From Ruminococcus sp. (lineage in GTDB: Bacteria > Bacillota > Clostridia > Oscillospirales > Ruminococcaceae), in the NCBI GenBank assembly GCA_017558505.1, contig JAFYUM010000042.1, positions 1 through 64,000 on the forward strand: a stretch of DNA of 64,000 bases, written 5' to 3'. Shown here piece after piece: positions 23,977 to 32,199 of this stretch (positions are counted from its first letter, which is position 1; every line of letters begins with the position of its first letter). Both the position numbers and the translations under genes were made by a program. The notes under the pieces are model-generated. The model saw nothing but the letters and a program-made list of their open reading frames with translations. It made no database searches and had not been told where the DNA came from.

Positions 23977-25362
23977 TCATTTAATACCTGTCAGCTTCTG
24001 ATAATTCTTCCCTTGCACATATTTTCCTAAAGGCGTCGAAATAATACCTGCTGTTGCTCCGACAATCCAGCTATACTTCACACCAATAAATATACAGAAA
24101 AGAATAATCAAAACAATTACAACAAGCCAGTAAAATAACTGGAATTTACCATTTGCCTTATTAAGTTCAACAATAATATCCTTTCCTGTTGCATCATGGG
24201 GGGCTGATTCAATAAAATCAGCTGCACCTGTAGTTCCCGAAGCATTTCGGAAATCCTCACTGCATTCCTCTGCACTTTCAGAATACCGGCTGTTATTTAG
24301 TATTTCCGATACAGCCTTACTGATTTCTTTTGCCGAATCATCTTTCAGCATAACTCCCGCACCAAGCTCCGCCGCTCTGCGAGCCACCGCAAACTGCTCA
24401 CCTGTCTGTGGATAAAGCACCATTGGAGTCGCCATATACAAGCTTTCTGATACGCTGTTCATTCCGCAGTGAGTAATAAATACATCAGTTTTTGAAAGAA
24501 TTTCAAGCTGATTTACATATGGATAAACGCTGATATTCTGCGGTAATTCTCCAAAATCTTCAGGATTTACTGCTTTTCCGCAGGAAATAACAACATCAGC
24601 CTGCATATCTTTCAATGCCTCAATACATTTCTTATAAAAATCGGGACGGTTATTTATAACAGTTCCCATTGAAATATATACAAGCGGACGTTCCTTTTTC
24701 TTATCAGGGAGCTTATCTGTGTATACCGATGGTCCGACAAAAGCATAATGCTCCGAAAAAACCTCGGAATAGGGCTGAAACTTTTTTGTGGCATATACAA
24801 CAGAATCAGTGTTGTTGTCACTTTGCACCAGTGACAGAACACCTTTCACCTTGTAGCCGTATGGTTCAAGTTTTTTCAGCTCCTTTGAAATTTTCGGCAG
24901 TCCGAAAATCATATCTGCAAGCTCAGCAGCACTGTGTTTCATATACTGGGACGAAAGCTGATTAAATGCAAATGTACTTGTAGAAACAACCATCGGTACT
25001 TTATGCTTCAAAGCATTAAGCTTCCCCCAGAAACAAACAGAGTCGGTATACACAACATCAGGCTTGAAATCAGCAAATTCTTTTTCAAGAAAATCATTCA
25101 TATTCACAGTTATACGCAAATCCTGTATCGACATCTCGGTTGTGGAAACTTTTTTCAGTCTTTTTTCTTCCTGCTCAGTAACCTTTCCCAGAAATTCATT
25201 GCAGGAGATAAAATCCGCACCTGTAGCCCTGATTTTCTCCCCGAATTCATCAAACGAATAAAACCGCACCTTATTCCCATGTTTTACAAGTTCTGAAACA
25301 ACAGGCAGCATAGGGTTTGTATGACCATGGGCAGGAATTGAAAAAACAGCTATTCTTTTCAC
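23977..25362 (-). CDS. GT1 (MGT/UGT-type) glycosyltransferase with C-terminal membrane anchor
   Basis: GT-B fold transferase of 461 aa resembling macrolide and lipid glycosyltransferases. N-terminal acceptor domain starts RIAVFSIPAHGHTNPMLP with the catalytic-type His near 13; the donor domain has VYISMGTV near 227 and the sugar-nucleotide signature FITHCGMNSVSESLYMATPMVLYPQTGEQ (about 296-324, HCGxNSVxE and PxxxEQ features). Unusually for the family a two-helix hydrophobic tail (about 405-445, LVVIVLIILFCIFIGV) follows, which suggests membrane attachment and a lipid or membrane-bound acceptor. Translationally coupled (ATGA) to the AbrB-like regulator upstream. Confidence 0.87.
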   Translation of the reverse strand: MKRIAVFSIPAHGHTNPMLPVVSELVKHGNKVRFYSFDEFGEKIRATGADFISCNEFLGKVTEQEEKRLKKVSTTEMSIQDLRITVNMNDFLEKEFADFKPDVVYTDSVCFWGKLNALKHKVPMVVSTSTFAFNQLSSQYMKHSAAELADMIFGLPKISKELKKLEPYGYKVKGVLSLVQSDNNTDSVVYATKKFQPYSEVFSEHYAFVGPSVYTDKLPDKKKERPLVYISMGTVINNRPDFYKKCIEALKDMQADVVISCGKAVNPEDFGELPQNISVYPYVNQLEILSKTDVFITHCGMNSVSESLYMATPMVLYPQTGEQFAVARRAAELGAGVMLKDDSAKEISKAVSEILNNSRYSESAEECSEDFRNASGTTGAADFIESAPHDATGKDIIVELNKANGKFQLFYWLVVIVLIILFCIFIGVKYSWIVGATAGIISTPLGKYVQGKNYQKLTGIK

Positions 25363-25577
25363 TTTTCATCATCCTTCTTTTCATCAAATACGCTGGCAAA
25401 AAATTCAGCCATAGAGCGTTGAGGCGGTATTGCAAGACCTCTGTTTTCATCGCCGAGAATAAGCAATGTATCTCCGGGTTTGATATTGAAAACATCTCTT
25501 GCCTGCTTTGGGATTACTATCTGTCCCTTTTCTCCTACTGTGGCAGTCCATGTATAATATCCTTTTGGCATATCCAT
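25359..25577 (-). CDS. AbrB/SpoVT-type DNA-binding protein
   Basis: 72-aa swapped-hairpin regulator. The whole AbrB fold is visible: TATVGEKGQIVIPKQARDVF (about 11-30) followed by NIKPGDTLLILGD (31-43). An acidic-basic tail (DEKKDDEK) ends the protein. It overlaps the glycosyltransferase by 4 nt. The palindrome at its -10 box suggests autorepression, so the pair would form a self-regulated operon. AGGAG is 8 nt upstream of the ATG. Confidence 0.9.
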   Translation of the reverse strand: MDMPKGYYTWTATVGEKGQIVIPKQARDVFNIKPGDTLLILGDENRGLAIPPQRSMAEFFASVFDEKKDDEK

Positions 25578-25594
25578 ATTATCAGCTCCTAAAA

Positions 25595-25619
25595 GTATGA
25601 TTTGTTATACTTATCATAC
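25595..25619. promoter_or_regulatory. Palindrome over the -10 of the AbrB-glycosyltransferase promoter
   Basis: Perfect 7-bp arms GTATGAT / ATCATAC around an 11-bp centre, which itself contains AAGTAT with a downstream ATACTT. One arm is the -10 box. Likely operator, possibly of the AbrB-like protein itself. Confidence 0.55.
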
Positions 25620-25641
25620 CACACTCTAATTTATTTGTCAA
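25613..25641 (-). promoter_or_regulatory. Promoter of the AbrB-glycosyltransferase operon
   Basis: Minus-strand TTGACA (25636-25641), 17 bp, TATGAT (25613-25618). Confidence 0.75.
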
Positions 25642-25660
25642 GACTTATTTTTCAAATCCG

Positions 25661-25689
25661 TTGACAATCACTAAAAAATGGAGTAAAAT
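25661..25689 (+). promoter_or_regulatory. Pyridoxal kinase promoter
   Basis: TTGACA (25661-25666), 17 bp, TAAAAT (25684-25689). Confidence 0.7.
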
Positions 25690-25718
25690 AGTAATAATGA
25701 TGAGATTTTAAGGAAAGA

Positions 25719-26561
25719 ATGATTTTTATGAAAAAAGTTGTAACCATACAGGATATTTCCTGTTTCGGCAAATGCTCCCTCACCGTTGCACTGCCTATAA
25801 TTTCAGCTATGGGCATTGAAACAGCAGTTATCCCAACCGCTGTACTTTCAACTCATACGGGTGGATTTGAGGGATATACATTTCATGATTTATCGGAGGA
25901 TATAACAGATATTTCAGCTCACTGGAAATCCCTTGGTCTGAAATTTGACGCTATTTACACAGGCTATCTCGGCTCTGCATCTCAGGTGCAGATTGTATCG
26001 GATTTCTTCGACAGCTTCGGCAATGACAATAATTTCATTGTTGTTGACCCTGTTTTAGGCGACCACGGCAGGCTCTATGCAGGCTTTAATGATGAATTTG
26101 TAGTGCAGATGCGTCAGCTGTGCAGGAAAGCCGATTATATCATGCCGAATATGACAGAGGCAAGCTTTCTGCTGGGTATTCCCTATCACGATGCTGATAA
26201 TGAGGATTACGTTAAAGATGTTCTGAAAAAACTTTCAGAACTTGGATGCCGTGTACCTGTTCTTACAGGTGTGCGTTTCGGTGACAACGAGGGTGCTGTG
26301 GCTTATGATTCCGCAACAGGAGAATATTATTTCTCATTCGGCAAACACGTTGACCGCCAGCTTCACGGCACAGGGGATATTTTCGCCAGCGTTTTCACAG
26401 GTGCAGTTACTCTCGGAAAGTCCGTTCAGCAGGCACTTGATATGTCGGTGAAATATATCGCCGATTGTATTGAGGTAACTATGCCCTGCGCCGACGATGT
26501 ATGGTATGGAAGCTGTTTTGAGCTATGCCTTGATAAGTTGATTGGTTATACAAAGGAGTAG
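25719..26561 (+). CDS. Pyridoxal/pyridoxamine kinase
   Basis: Ribokinase-like enzyme (about 280 aa) that phosphorylates B6 vitamers in the PLP salvage pathway. Evidence: QDISCFGKCSLTVALPI at the N-terminus, LSTHTGG near 45, YTGYLGS near 85, VDPVLGDHG near 108, MPNMTEASFLLG near 138 and the anion-hole LHGTGDIFASVF near 216 with the catalytic Asp. This is the PdxK/PdxY branch. Two in-frame ATGs (25719 and 25728) both lie near AAGGAAAG; homologues begin with MKK, favouring the second. The next gene follows after 5 nt. Confidence 0.9.
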   Translation: MIFMKKVVTIQDISCFGKCSLTVALPIISAMGIETAVIPTAVLSTHTGGFEGYTFHDLSEDITDISAHWKSLGLKFDAIYTGYLGSASQVQIVSDFFDSFGNDNNFIVVDPVLGDHGRLYAGFNDEFVVQMRQLCRKADYIMPNMTEASFLLGIPYHDADNEDYVKDVLKKLSELGCRVPVLTGVRFGDNEGAVAYDSATGEYYFSFGKHVDRQLHGTGDIFASVFTGAVTLGKSVQQALDMSVKYIADCIEVTMPCADDVWYGSCFELCLDKLIGYTKE

Positions 26562-26566
26562 AATTA

Positions 26567-27205
26567 ATGAAGAAGAATTATATTATCGCTTTAGTAATTG
26601 CCTCAGTAATTTTAATTCCGCTTGTGTTGATTTCCTTGTTTTTCTCATCTCACACAATAGAAATTAAAACAGAATACGGTGATGAATTCAGTATCTTGTG
26701 TGATGATTTCGGAGATTTATATGTTTTTAATGATGTGAATTCATCATTTGAAACTGACCTTTATTATTTTTCTGATAAAAAACAATTTCACTCCGTATGC
26801 GACAATCAATATATCAGATGCTATAATATTTTTGATTGTGACGGCGAATGGGATAAAAACAAATTATCGGGTAAATTTATTTTTAAGCTAAAAAAATATG
26901 ATGAGTTTTTTGCTGTGCGTTATGGTGATGTAAAATATTCATCTGAATATATGTTCAAGGAGGCTGCAGAAAAAGTCAAAAATGAGTTTTTGTGTGATCC
27001 TTTGCTTATGAAACTATGTATAGCCGATTTAAATTATCTGTATCACGATGAAATGATAGAAATTGGAAATAAACTCATAAATCAGGAATATGAAGAACTT
27101 GAACAATATGGTTTGACTAAAGAAATGATTGAGGATACTGAATCTTTAAATCAAAAAATTAATATTATGAAGAAATATCTTAAAAAACAAGGTTTTAAAA
27201 CCTGA
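26567..27205 (+). CDS. Membrane-anchored protein, unknown
   Basis: 212-aa protein with a single N-terminal hydrophobic helix (about 5-27, no lipobox or clear cleavage site), so probably anchored with the rest outside the cell. The body is rich in Tyr, Asp, Phe and Lys and contains paired cysteines (ILCDD, SVCDN, IRCYN, IFDCD). AT content is higher than in its neighbours, which may point to recent acquisition. It follows pyridoxal kinase by 5 nt with GGAG before the ATG, so co-transcription is likely. I recognise no family. Confidence 0.65.
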   Translation: MKKNYIIALVIASVILIPLVLISLFFSSHTIEIKTEYGDEFSILCDDFGDLYVFNDVNSSFETDLYYFSDKKQFHSVCDNQYIRCYNIFDCDGEWDKNKLSGKFIFKLKKYDEFFAVRYGDVKYSSEYMFKEAAEKVKNEFLCDPLLMKLCIADLNYLYHDEMIEIGNKLINQEYEELEQYGLTKEMIEDTESLNQKINIMKKYLKKQGFKT

Positions 27206-27285
27206 ATTTCAAAATTTTTCCTAATGATTACAACGGGAAATACTGTCAATAATAATATCAACCTGATTTTTAAGGAGATATTATT

Positions 27286-28059
27286 ATGGCGTATAATAAA
27301 GTTGTTATTTCGGGAATTAACACCTCGGAGCTTAAAGTCTTAAAGGAAGAAGAAAAAATGCGGCTTCTGAGGGAGTATAAAGAAACGGGCAGTAAAGCGG
27401 CAAAGGATGCTCTTATAAACGGCAATCTGCGACTTGTTCTCAGTGTTATACAGCGATTTACTGGCAGGGGAGAGGATATTGACGATCTCTTTCAGATTGG
27501 TGTTGTGGGACTTATAAAAGCTATCAACAACTTCGATCTGACAAAGGAGGTCCGATTTTCCACATACTGTGTTCCCATGATTATGGGCGAATTACGGCGG
27601 CATCTCCGTGATTTCAGCCAGATTAAAGTAAGCCGTTCCCTCCGTGACCTTGCTTATAAAGCAATTCAGGCAAAGGAAAAACTTATGCTGCAAAATCAGC
27701 GTGAACCGAATATTGAGGAAATTGCTAAGGAAATCGGTGAAAAACGGGCAGATGTGGTCATTGCCCTTGAAAGTATAAGCGATCCTATTTCTCTCTATGA
27801 ACCTGTTTATTCCGATTCCGATGACAATATGTATATTATGGACCAGATAGGCGACAAAAACGATGTTGAAAGCTGGATGGGTTCAATTGCTATCCGCGAC
27901 GCTATAAAATCTCTTGGAGACCGTGAGAGAAATATACTTTATATGCGTTTTTTGCAGGGTAAAACACAGATGGAGGTTGCCAATGAAATCGGCATATCAC
28001 AAGCACAGGTATCACGGCTTGAAAAAAGTGCCATTTCACGCATAAAAGACAGCATTTAG
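27286..28059 (+). CDS. sigG: RNA polymerase sporulation sigma factor SigG
   Basis: Sigma-70 family factor (257 aa) that directs late forespore transcription. The N-terminus NKVVISGINTSELKVLKEEE matches SigG, whose start is distinctive (NKVEICGVNTSKLPVL in Bacilli). Region 2 includes LRLVLSVIQRF and GRGEDIDDLFQIGVVGLIKAI with FSTYCVPMIMGELRRHLRD; region 4 contains the HTH TQMEVANEIGISQAQVSRLEK. AAGGAG is 7 nt before the ATG. Unlike in Bacillus, spoIIGA and sigE are not adjacent; the gene appears to be alone. Its presence implies the strain sporulates or descends from sporulators. Confidence 0.93.
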   Translation: MAYNKVVISGINTSELKVLKEEEKMRLLREYKETGSKAAKDALINGNLRLVLSVIQRFTGRGEDIDDLFQIGVVGLIKAINNFDLTKEVRFSTYCVPMIMGELRRHLRDFSQIKVSRSLRDLAYKAIQAKEKLMLQNQREPNIEEIAKEIGEKRADVVIALESISDPISLYEPVYSDSDDNMYIMDQIGDKNDVESWMGSIAIRDAIKSLGDRERNILYMRFLQGKTQMEVANEIGISQAQVSRLEKSAISRIKDSI

Positions 28060-28091
28060 AAATATTTCAGTTAATTATCACTTTTTTCCAC

Positions 28092-28120
28092 TTGACAGAT
28101 ACATCCAAATGATATATAAT
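28092..28120 (+). promoter_or_regulatory. Promoter of the Pro/Thr-rich protein gene
   Basis: TTGACA (28092-28097), 17 bp, TATAAT (28115-28120). Confidence 0.8.
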
Positions 28121-28157
28121 AAATAAGTATGAAAATTCCGTCTGGAAAGGTGATAGT

Positions 28158-28790
28158 ATGAGCAAAAAATCAGGATTTATATCAAATCTGAATAAATCCA
28201 CAAAGGTCACAATGGCTTCATGTATCGGATTTATTATGATTACAGGAATTATCCTTGTAATCTTTATTTTATTTCCCATAACACCGTCAGAAAAGGTTCT
28301 GGCAAGTATAGGACGTGAAAACGTCATTAATTCCAACAATGAAAATCAGCTTCAGTCTGCTACCGAAGCTGTATCAACAGAAGAAAAGACATCAGAAGCA
28401 ACCGAGGTTTCAGATACGACCACAACAAAATCCGTATCAACAACCACACGTACTGTAAATATACGTATCACATCCGGTTCCGGCTTTTTGTGGAACGGAC
28501 GTATACCCACAGGTGTAATGCCAGACACACCAACCACAGTTGTACCGATTCCTGAAGAACCTACCGCAAATCCCGGAGAAACAGGAACGGACATACCACA
28601 GGGAACAGTTCCGACAACGCTACCAAGTGAAGGAACAGATGTTCCGCCAGAAGGAACTGTAAACCCGGATCCTAACGGAGGAACGGTAACTCCACCTGCT
28701 GATACACCTGTTGAACCGCCTGTTGATACACCTGCACCGCCTGCGGATACTCCGCCGGACAGCGGTTCAGCCAAAACACCAGCAGCATAA
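28158..28790 (+). CDS. Membrane-anchored Thr/Pro-rich extracellular protein
   Basis: 210 aa. A short basic N-terminus and one hydrophobic helix (about 19-43) act as signal anchor; the remaining 165 residues are low-complexity, first Ser/Thr-rich (TTTTKSVSTTTRT near 94), then Pro/Gly/Thr-rich with loose repeats of the type PPADTP, PPVDTP, PAPPADTP at the C-terminus. Such segments are typical wall-spanning or glycosylated stalks, but no functional head domain is present. AAAGGTG precedes the ATG. The opposite strand also shows a long open frame here; it is a by-product of the repetitive composition. Confidence 0.7.
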   Translation: MSKKSGFISNLNKSTKVTMASCIGFIMITGIILVIFILFPITPSEKVLASIGRENVINSNNENQLQSATEAVSTEEKTSEATEVSDTTTTKSVSTTTRTVNIRITSGSGFLWNGRIPTGVMPDTPTTVVPIPEEPTANPGETGTDIPQGTVPTTLPSEGTDVPPEGTVNPDPNGGTVTPPADTPVEPPVDTPAPPADTPPDSGSAKTPAA

Positions 28791-28795
28791 AAATC

Positions 28796-28826
28796 ACCGC
28801 CTTTGAATTATCAAAGGCGGTTTTCT
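28796..28826. terminator. Bidirectional terminator between convergent genes
   Basis: ACCGCCTTTGA / TCAAAGGCGGT perfect 11-bp stem with a four-base loop; T-rich on both sides. Confidence 0.8.
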
Positions 28827-29605
28827 TATCTAACAACATATTGATATAAAATCGAATACAATAATTTCCGCAATCTCCTTTTCCATTGAGAATATTCAGC
28901 AATATCCTCACTGTCAGGAATTTCATTGCTGTTCAGTGCATTATATATTCTCATCCCTGCCTTACAATCGGAAATGTGAATACCTGATGTACATATATCA
29001 CTGCAAATTCCCTTGACAGAAACAGCAGTTGAAATAACCGGTGGATTACCATCGCAGTCCGTTATAAGCCTTTCAGCAGATTTCATCTCCTTTTCCTGTA
29101 TGTCAATTTCCATAAAAGGCGGCAGAAGGATTTCCGTTTCCTCCGCCTTTACATAATTATCAAGAGCCTTTGACACATCAATGCAATTTATGCCCTCACA
29201 AAGATTAAATTCCACAAGGGCAATTCCACGGCGGTCACGATAAGCGTCAAGAAAACCTGATAAAGACGTTGAAGTCATTGAAATTGTTCTGCCCTTACTG
29301 CGGAATATTTCAAAATCTCCCATACGTTCCACACGATAGGTTCTGCACGATTTTTCAAGTACCGATTTACCAAATGCCGAAAAAAGACTGTTGAAAAAAT
29401 CAAGAAGTCTCGGCACATCTTCAAGTATAGCAGGATTGAGAAGCTTTCCTTCCCCTGCTCTCATTTTTTCAGAGTAAATATCAGGGAAAAAGAGAGAATT
29501 AAGCACCACATAAGCTTTCCCGTCGCCATAAAAAGAATCATCGCCGGAAACATCACCGATATAATATTTAATAGCATTTTTTTCTTTTTCAGTAAGATTA
29601 TTCAA
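28826..29605 (-). CDS. Probable ADP-ribosyltransferase-fold protein (R-S-E type)
   Basis: About 259-aa soluble protein, not annotated by any family I can name exactly, but carrying the three landmarks of arginine-type ADP-ribosyltransferases in order: Tyr90-Arg91 (TYRVER), Ser-Thr-Ser 112-114 (SMTSTSLSGF) and Glu156-x-Glu158 in the phrase EETEILLPP, with VEFNLCEGINCIDVS between. These would transfer ADP-ribose from NAD. There is no signal peptide, so the target would be internal or delivered by contact. The frame is open from a GTG at 29629, but that lies in the terminator of the upstream gene; a TTG at 29605 has GAGGTG 6 nt before it and is preferred. No antitoxin or hydrolase gene is adjacent. 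Confidence 0.6.
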   Translation of the reverse strand: MNNLTEKEKNAIKYYIGDVSGDDSFYGDGKAYVVLNSLFFPDIYSEKMRAGEGKLLNPAILEDVPRLLDFFNSLFSAFGKSVLEKSCRTYRVERMGDFEIFRSKGRTISMTSTSLSGFLDAYRDRRGIALVEFNLCEGINCIDVSKALDNYVKAEETEILLPPFMEIDIQEKEMKSAERLITDCDGNPPVISTAVSVKGICSDICTSGIHISDCKAGMRIYNALNSNEIPDSEDIAEYSQWKRRLRKLLYSILYQYVVR

Positions 29606-29619
29606 ATACAACACCTCAT

Positions 29620-29646
29620 AAAAACGCACGGAAAAAATCCGTGCGT
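29620..29646 (-). terminator. Terminator after the EAL-protein gene and hairpin repeat
   Basis: Perfect ACGCACGGA / TCCGTGCGT stem with TTTTT following on the minus strand. It lies upstream of the ADP-ribosyltransferase-like gene, which must therefore use read-through or its own promoter. Confidence 0.75.
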
Positions 29647-29653
29647 CAGATTA

Positions 29654-29738
29654 CTGGCATCTCTGAAAACCGTTTGATTAAAGAAAAAGCAGATGATGTA
29701 CATAGCTTCTTTTTCTCAAAAGTTTTTTAGAGTCACCC
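29654..29738. repeat. Hairpin repeat, short copy
   Basis: About 85 bp. The left arm (GGCATCTCTGAAAACC then CGTTTGATTAAAG and AAAAAGCAGAT) matches the element at 23760-23915, and the right end TTTTTTAGAGTCACC is the matching inverted arm. The central module of the long copy is missing, as in an internally deleted derivative. Located directly after the EAL gene stop codon, where it could also act as an RNA hairpin. Confidence 0.65.
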
Positions 29739-32042
29739 TTATTTCATTCGGAATCTCTTGTTGAGATAAAGCTTTTCAAAATCCTCTACAGCCACTGGCT
29801 TTGCAAAGTAGAAGCCCTGGAAAATATCACAGCCGAATCGTGAAAGGAATTCCACCTGATCAAGTTTTTCTACACCCTCTGTTATTACCTGCATATTCAG
29901 CGATTTTGCAAGGGCAATAATCATTTTGAGAATTATTGTACTTTTAGCTGGATTTGTTGTTTTCTGCAGGAATCCCATATCAATTTTCAGTACATCAGCA
30001 TCCAGATCCTTGAGCATATTGAGCGAGGAATATCCGCTTCCGAAGTCATCAATTTCAACAATGAACCCACGCTTGCGGAGTCTTGCAATAAGCTGAAGGT
30101 GATTTGTGGGATCGTCCATGATAGCACTTTCTGTTACCTCAAGATGAAGTCTTGAAGGATCAATGTTATACTTGTATATAAGCGAAATAATAACGTTATA
30201 CACATCAAGAAGATAGAAGTCCTTCTGGGAAATATTCACGGAAAGATAACTTTTCTTGTAACCCATTTCATCCCATTTTTTCAGCTGTGCACAGGCATGC
30301 TCCCACATATATCTGTCAAGACGGCTTATAAGACCAGTCTGTTCCAGTATCTTGATAAAGCTGTTCGGGCTTATCATGCCGTCAACGGGATGAAACCAGC
30401 GTACAAGCACCTCACCGCCTCTGATACAGCCGTTTGAAGCTATCTGCGGCTGGATATACGGACGGAAATGGCCATTTTTTATTGCCGTTTCAAATTCACT
30501 GATTATACGGTGGTCACCGATAAAGCTTTCACGCAGTTCCGTCTTATAATAGGCAACACGACTTCTGAAGCTGTCCTTGATAGTTCGGATTGCCAGCATA
30601 GCATGGTCGCACATGACAGAAACTCTCAGATTCCTGTCGGTTACTCGATATACGCCTATGTGTATATGAGTTTTGAAAGAGGAATTTTCAACAAAGGAAT
30701 CAGCCTTTGAATAGCAGGCAAGGAGAGCTTCCTCCGAATATCTGCTCCGAGGCATACAAAGCGCAAATCTGTCACCTGTAAGACGTGCATACACGCAATA
30801 ACTGCCGCCGAGCTTTCTCGTAATATCGGCTATTTTTTTAAGCAGCTCATCACCCTCGTCAACACCGAATATATCGTTGACAATTTTGAAGTTTTTTACA
30901 TCGGTAACAATTATATTGTATTCCTCGTCCTTGTTTTCCTTCATCATCGTTTCAACGACTTCATAGAAATATTCCTTATTGTAAAGCCCTGTAAGTTTAT
31001 CATGAGTAGCACGATACTTCTCATTCTCGTACTTGAGAAATTCCTCTGTTTTGTCATGGATAAGGAAGAAGTAGCCAAGGCTTTTCATAATACTGTCGTA
31101 TATGCGGCGATATTCTATTGTGTAATAATGAGTTTCCTTTCTGTTCCTTCGTGTCATTTCCCATATATGAATGGAATTGGTGTCCTTAATATCGTTACAT
31201 TTCCACACCTTAAGCTGTTCTTCAAGAGTCTTTATTGAGTCATCAGCGGCACAGAATTCAACGGCAGCAGTGTTGGCGTAAACAATATTTCCGTCAATAT
31301 CAACACATATGATACCGTCTTTCATATTGGCGACAGTAAAGAACATAAGCCTGTCCATAAGTCCTCGCGGCACATACACAAGAGAGAAATAAAAAATCAT
31401 AAAGCCCTCTAAAGCGTATAATGCGATTGAATAGTCAAACTTAAAATCCATATACAAGTGCAGGAAGCTCAACGAAGCCAGAACACACATGGATATAAAC
31501 AGCGAACTGTACTTTATAACATATGCCCGTGGAGAAATTATCATTTTATGAAGCAGTATTGTCATAACAATAACTGTCATAAACATAACAAGTGCAGTAT
31601 GATATGTATAAAGCATACTGTAATCACAGGTGCGGAAGAACACGTTTCCGAAATCATCCGAAAGCCTTTCCACTTTAAAGACAATATTTACAAAAGGATT
31701 TATCAGCAAAATAGCAGCATCTATGCCTGCCGCAATAAAAACAGGCAGCCGCAGCACACCCAATCCGTTCGTTTTTCCTATGTAGTGCCGTGTAAACGAC
31801 AGCAAAGACATAATCGTCAGTGTTTCAAAAATGTTGTATATTGCAAAAACAATAAGCGACATTTTTGAAACAGGTATCATAATCGCTGATACATTGAACA
31901 GCGTAACACCAACAGCACAGGACAAAAGACGTCTGACATATTTTTCAAGAGGGTTGCTTTTCAGCTTGACAATACAATACACGCAACACACAGTCAGGAC
32001 AACTGTGCCGGAAAGAAGCAAGCTTATCATAAGCCAAATCAT
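29739..32042 (-). CDS. Membrane PAS-GGDEF-EAL protein, probable c-di-GMP phosphodiesterase
   Basis: 767 aa. Seven hydrophobic helices (about 1-230) form a sensory membrane domain, then a PAS segment (about 240-345), a GGDEF domain (about 350-510) and an EAL domain (about 520-765). The GGDEF signature is replaced by LTGDRF, so cyclase activity is unlikely. The EAL domain keeps its catalytic set: EVL in place of EAL, SVNIS Asn, LEVTES Glu, DDFGSGYSSL Asp pair, LKIDMGFL Lys, TEGVE Glu and FQGFYF Gln. It should hydrolyse c-di-GMP at the membrane in response to an unknown signal. AGGGTG precedes the ATG; own promoter at 32142-32170. Confidence 0.9.
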   Translation of the reverse strand: MIWLMISLLLSGTVVLTVCCVYCIVKLKSNPLEKYVRRLLSCAVGVTLFNVSAIMIPVSKMSLIVFAIYNIFETLTIMSLLSFTRHYIGKTNGLGVLRLPVFIAAGIDAAILLINPFVNIVFKVERLSDDFGNVFFRTCDYSMLYTYHTALVMFMTVIVMTILLHKMIISPRAYVIKYSSLFISMCVLASLSFLHLYMDFKFDYSIALYALEGFMIFYFSLVYVPRGLMDRLMFFTVANMKDGIICVDIDGNIVYANTAAVEFCAADDSIKTLEEQLKVWKCNDIKDTNSIHIWEMTRRNRKETHYYTIEYRRIYDSIMKSLGYFFLIHDKTEEFLKYENEKYRATHDKLTGLYNKEYFYEVVETMMKENKDEEYNIIVTDVKNFKIVNDIFGVDEGDELLKKIADITRKLGGSYCVYARLTGDRFALCMPRSRYSEEALLACYSKADSFVENSSFKTHIHIGVYRVTDRNLRVSVMCDHAMLAIRTIKDSFRSRVAYYKTELRESFIGDHRIISEFETAIKNGHFRPYIQPQIASNGCIRGGEVLVRWFHPVDGMISPNSFIKILEQTGLISRLDRYMWEHACAQLKKWDEMGYKKSYLSVNISQKDFYLLDVYNVIISLIYKYNIDPSRLHLEVTESAIMDDPTNHLQLIARLRKRGFIVEIDDFGSGYSSLNMLKDLDADVLKIDMGFLQKTTNPAKSTIILKMIIALAKSLNMQVITEGVEKLDQVEFLSRFGCDIFQGFYFAKPVAVEDFEKLYLNKRFRMK

Positions 32043-32141
32043 TTAACATCACCCTAAATATGGCGAAAATTTATTTCCGCCAGAAATTAACGTCCTTTAC
32101 AACAGAACCAAATAACACACTTTCATAATTTCCTTAAACTT

Positions 32142-32170
32142 ATTGTAACATATTTTCACAGAATTGTCAA
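32142..32170 (-). promoter_or_regulatory. Promoter of the EAL-protein gene
   Basis: Minus-strand TTGACA (32165-32170), 17 bp, TACAAT (32142-32147). Leader about 95 nt. Confidence 0.75.
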
Positions 32171-32199
32171 TAACCTAACGCGAAATTTGCACTTAAAAT

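Noticed and set aside
27237-27245. GGAAATACT before sigG resembling a SigF/SigG -10 box
   Set aside because: It fits GGNNANANT but no -35 element lies 15-18 bp upstream; one match of this looseness is expected by chance in the leader.
28352-28774. 140-aa Gly/Val/Ser-rich frame on the minus strand
   Set aside because: It is the complement of the Pro/Thr-rich coding sequence; the repetitive composition keeps the opposite frame open, and there is no ribosome site.
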